64,000 nucleotides of DNA from Minwuia thermotolerans (lineage in GTDB: Bacteria > Pseudomonadota > Alphaproteobacteria > Minwuiales > Minwuiaceae), in the NCBI GenBank assembly GCA_021604565.1, contig BQJF01000001.1, positions 62,001-126,000 of the forward strand. The letters are read 5' to 3'. Of this stretch, positions 62,035 to 64,000 are shown in pieces; the first letter of the stretch is position 1, and the number at the start of each line of letters is the position of its first letter. The position numbers were made by a program, and so were the translations under genes. The notes beneath the pieces were generated by a model that ran no database searches, was not told the origin of the DNA, and saw only the letters and a program-made list of their open reading frames with translations.

Positions 62035-62103
62035 CCGGCTCTCCTGTCAGTACGATCCGTTCACGCCATTCCGCGACCTGTCTCGCGGATCATTGCATGG
62101 TTT

Positions 62104-62748
62104 TCAAGGCACCGCACAGGGTGCCAGCATGTCTGCATTCAGTGCGTCTGCCCGCGCCGCCGTCCGGCTGCTGGCCGACATCACGCCCACCACCCGGTAG
62201 CCGTCCGCGACCGCCTGCAGAACCGGCGCGCCAGAGGTTCCGGGCCGGACAGGACAGGCGACACGTATCCCGCCACCATCCTCCAGCTTCCAGACCTGGC
62301 AGTGGTGGGGCTGCAGCATGTGGGCACGCGGAATGGCATAGCCGGGAATCAGCAGGTCGTCGCCCGGCGCGATACGCCTGTCCTCGCCGCCGTCCCCCAG
62401 CACGAAAGCGGGGGCGTCCGGTGCGGCATTGCACAGCACCGCGATATCGCGTCCGCGAATGGTGTGCCAGGCCGCGCGCGGCGCGGCGATGTGCTGTACC
62501 AGATCACCCCGGTCATAGCCGCGCAGGAAATGCACCTGCTCCCCGTCCCAGCCGGGCATGCAGTGTGCTGCGGTCACGACATGGCCGCCCTCGACCACGA
62601 AACCGGTGCAGTGAGACCGGTTGCGGAAACCGGCGTGATTGATCCGACCGCTAGCGGACGCCAGCAACGCATCATCCGCCATCGCGGTCGGCGCCAGTCC
62701 CGAACCGAGTACCAGCAGACCCAGCAGCAGCAGGCTGAACCGGGGCAT
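62104..62748 (-). CDS. secreted trypsin-like serine protease
   Basis: Exported 214-residue S1-family protease. The signal peptide is about 1-24 (LLLLGLLVLGSG then TAMA). The catalytic triad is complete: His62 in VTAAHC, Asp101 in GRDIAVL, and Ser172 in RPGTSGAPV. Cysteines at 47 and 63 fit the usual disulfide beside the active His. The chain lacks PDZ domains, so it is not a DegP type but resembles small V8/glutamyl-endopeptidase-like proteases. It lies 10 bp after the SDR gene on the same strand. Confidence 0.85.
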   Translation of the reverse strand: MPRFSLLLLGLLVLGSGLAPTAMADDALLASASGRINHAGFRNRSHCTGFVVEGGHVVTAAHCMPGWDGEQVHFLRGYDRGDLVQHIAAPRAAWHTIRGRDIAVLCNAAPDAPAFVLGDGGEDRRIAPGDDLLIPGYAIPRAHMLQPHHCQVWKLEDGGGIRVACPVRPGTSGAPVLQAVADGYRVVGVMSASSRTAARADALNADMLAPCAVP

Positions 62749-62757
62749 GCGATCCGG

Positions 62758-63522
62758 CTAGAGCTTGATCGTCAGCCCGCCGTCGACCATCAGCATGTGA
62801 CCGTTGACGTAGGACGCGGCTTCGGAACACAGGAAGATCGCGGCACCGGCAATCTCGTCCGGATCGCCCCAGCGCGCCACCGGGGTCCGCCCCTCCACCA
62901 TCGCGGTGAATTCGGCATCTTCCATCAGGGGACGATTGAACTCGGTCCCGAAATAGCCCGGACCGATGCCGTTCACGCAGATGCCCTGCGCCGCCAGCTC
63001 GTTCGCCAGCGCCTTTGTCAGTCCGGCAACGGCATGCTTGGTCGAGACATAGGACACGATGCCGGAGCGCCCGATGTGCGACATGACGGAGCCGATGTTG
63101 ACGATGCGGCCATAGCCGCGTGGCACCATCAGCCGCGCCGCCTCCCGCGACATGACATACAGGGAGGTCAGGTTGGTATCGACGACCTGGCGGAAGTCCT
63201 CCGTCGTGCTTTCCAGCAGGGGAGAACGGACAACGGTGCCCGCGTTGTTCACCAGGATGTCGAGACGGCGGTGATCGGTGACGATGGAGGCCAGCGCATC
63301 CTTCGCCGCGTCCTCATCCGTCACATCGAAGCAGCGCAGGTCGGCCTGGCCGCCCTTGTGCTCGATTTCCGTGACAACCTGCGCCAGCGCGTCCTCGTTC
63401 CTGGCATTGACGACAACACGTGCGCCCGCGGATGCCAGACCCAGGGCAATCGAGCGGCCAAGCCCCCGGCTCGCGCCGGTTACCAGTGCAATCCGGTTGT
63501 CGAGCCTCAACTGATTGAACAT
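62758..63522 (-). CDS. SDR family oxidoreductase (gluconate 5-dehydrogenase / 3-oxoacyl reductase-like)
   Basis: Classical SDR of 254 residues. ALVTGASRGLGRSIALGL (cofactor motif TGxxxGxG), ILVNNAG (NNAG), NIGSVMSH (catalytic Ser), and VSYVSTKHAV (Tyr-x3-Lys) are all intact. PVARWGDPDEIAGAAIFLCSEAASYVNGHMLMVDGG is the usual C-terminal block. The sequence style matches the gluconate 5-dehydrogenase subgroup, but these are often misassigned and a keto-acyl or keto-sugar substrate is equally possible. NADP preference is suggested by Arg after the first strand (NARNED). Confidence 0.87.
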   Translation of the reverse strand: MFNQLRLDNRIALVTGASRGLGRSIALGLASAGARVVVNARNEDALAQVVTEIEHKGGQADLRCFDVTDEDAAKDALASIVTDHRRLDILVNNAGTVVRSPLLESTTEDFRQVVDTNLTSLYVMSREAARLMVPRGYGRIVNIGSVMSHIGRSGIVSYVSTKHAVAGLTKALANELAAQGICVNGIGPGYFGTEFNRPLMEDAEFTAMVEGRTPVARWGDPDEIAGAAIFLCSEAASYVNGHMLMVDGGLTIKL

Positions 63523-63593
63523 CGCGCTATTCCTGTCCCCGAATGATTCCGAACCGGGCCCTGATCCCGAAATCCTTCACTACCGTGACAGCC

Positions 63594-63929
63594 TCACTGG
63601 GTCCAGTTGCCATTGTCCTGCAGGAACCATGTTCCGCGCGGCGCGGACTTGCGTATCTGTTGCGCATAGACCCTGCCCACCTGCTCGAGTGAAACCCCCT
63701 GCGCCGCCGCACGTTCCCGATAGATGTTGAGCCGCTGCGCATTCACGCCCTCGACAAACTTCGCCGTGGCGGTCCCGCCGTCGCGCGCGACCACCAGACC
63801 ATCGAAGCGTTCACCGACTGCACCGGAACTGCGCAGCGCGTCCAGCGACTGGGCCATGGCCGGACTGCCGCCCATGGCTACCGTCAGAGCAAGGGCAGCG
63901 GCGAGCATCAGAAAGGTACGGCGCAGCAT
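63594..63929 (-). CDS. ydbL: YdbL family (DUF1318) periplasmic protein
   Basis: A 111-residue exported protein: signal peptide about 1-26 (ending AMAQ), then SLDALRSSGAVGERFDGLVVARDG, VNAQRLNIYRERAAAQGVSLEQVGRVYAQQI and a Trp-rich end GTWFLQDNGNW, the DUF1318 pattern. In many proteobacteria the order is ydbH-ynbE-ydbL; YdbH and YnbE move phospholipid between membranes and YdbL modulates them. Its ATG overlaps the upstream stop as TGATG, matching that order. Confidence 0.88.
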   Translation of the reverse strand: MLRRTFLMLAAALALTVAMGGSPAMAQSLDALRSSGAVGERFDGLVVARDGGTATAKFVEGVNAQRLNIYRERAAAQGVSLEQVGRVYAQQIRKSAPRGTWFLQDNGNWTQ

Positions 63930-64000
63930 CAGAAAATCCCCGGATTGGTTGTGATGTCCTTCTTGGCGGCTTCCTCCAGCCGGACCCGCACATCCGCATC
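63929..64000 (-). CDS. ynbE: end of a YnbE-like lipoprotein gene, cut by the window edge
   Basis: Only the last 23 codons are inside the window: a charged helix (VRVRLEEAAKK) ending NPGIF. YnbE proteins are about 60 residues and end in a similar LLxxxxxIF/DLF helix. The assignment rests on that ending and on the TGATG overlap with ydbL, the known ynbE-ydbL order. A ydbH gene would be expected just beyond the edge. Too short to be certain. Confidence 0.55.
   Translation of the reverse strand, partial: DADVRVRLEEAAKKDITTNPGIF

Noticed and set aside
61306-63546. Plus-strand open frame of about 746 codons across putA, the protease and the SDR
   Set aside because: It runs antisense through three well-supported genes and the gaps between them, which a real gene would not do. 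No domain is visible in it.
1-64000. CRISPR arrays, prophage genes, insertion sequences or toxin-antitoxin pairs
   Set aside because: No regularly spaced direct repeats, transposase or integrase motifs, phage structural proteins or typical toxin folds were seen. The only repeats are the palindromic elements described.

Overview
This is a GC-rich chromosomal window (clearly above 60% GC by eye) with alphaproteobacterial character. Evidence for that is the aerobic benzoyl-CoA (box) cluster, several TRAP transporters including TAXI types, many acyl-CoA enzymes, SecB, a type-B PutA without a DNA-binding domain, and FMN/F420-type LLM oxidoreductases. A metabolically versatile Rhodospirillales-like organism is my best guess; the family is inference. 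I see no insertion sequence, phage, integrase, rRNA or CRISPR array. The only RNA gene seen is tRNA-Thr(TGT).

Layout. 1-6.1 kb: 3-hydroxyisobutyryl-CoA hydrolase, a fumarylacetoacetate-hydrolase-family enzyme followed by a small secreted HExxH protein, and a plus-strand run of omega-amino-acid transaminase, extended SDR and phytanoyl-CoA-type dioxygenase. 6.1-6.3 kb: two copies of a paired palindromic repeat. 6.3-16 kb: LLM oxidoreductase, a DMT exporter coupled to a CocE-type hydrolase, two AT-rich islands (10.3-10.9 and 13.1-13.5 kb) bracketing a thioesterase/deacetylase/acetyltransferase group, a TetR/VOC divergent pair with a clear operator, a polysaccharide deacetylase and a DUF1636 protein. 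16-18 kb: uvrC. 18-27.4 kb: nitronate-monooxygenase-like and ADP-forming acyl-CoA synthetase genes, then a TetR-led operon (tetR, tauD-like dioxygenase, fused TRAP permease, TAXI binding protein) ending in a strong terminator, with a divergent acyl-CoA dehydrogenase. 27.4-37.2 kb: secreted alpha/beta hydrolase, two acyl-CoA ligases, a third repeat site, an alkylsulfatase-type metallo-beta-lactamase protein, and a PPOX/LLM/thioesterase group. 37.2-45.4 kb: CinA, a membrane-anchored AraC regulator beside a sterol-desaturase/DUF2147 fusion, secB, a heparinase-like protein overlapping an orphan TAXI binding protein, and a metallo-hydrolase.

45.4-57.2 kb is the main coherent system: aerobic benzoate degradation by the CoA-thioester epoxide route. 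Genes, all on the minus strand, are a DctPQM TRAP transporter (candidate aromatic-acid importer), benzoate-CoA ligase plus a DUF309 protein, boxC, boxB, boxA, boxR and a bestrophin-like channel overlapping boxR. Four promoters in this block (dctP, ligase, boxC, boxR) share the motif YGCA-N6-HRCA; it is TGCA-N6-TGCA or one base off in three and degenerate at the ligase. The N6 is itself the likely -10 hexamer. This suggests one BoxR repressor occluding all four promoters, and it places the TRAP importer inside the regulon. The ring-cleavage aldehyde dehydrogenase (boxD) and later steps are not in the window.

57.2-64 kb: 3-hydroxybenzoate 6-hydroxylase-like monooxygenase directly behind putA, a secreted trypsin-like protease, an SDR, and a ydbL-type gene with the end of a ynbE-like gene running off the window.
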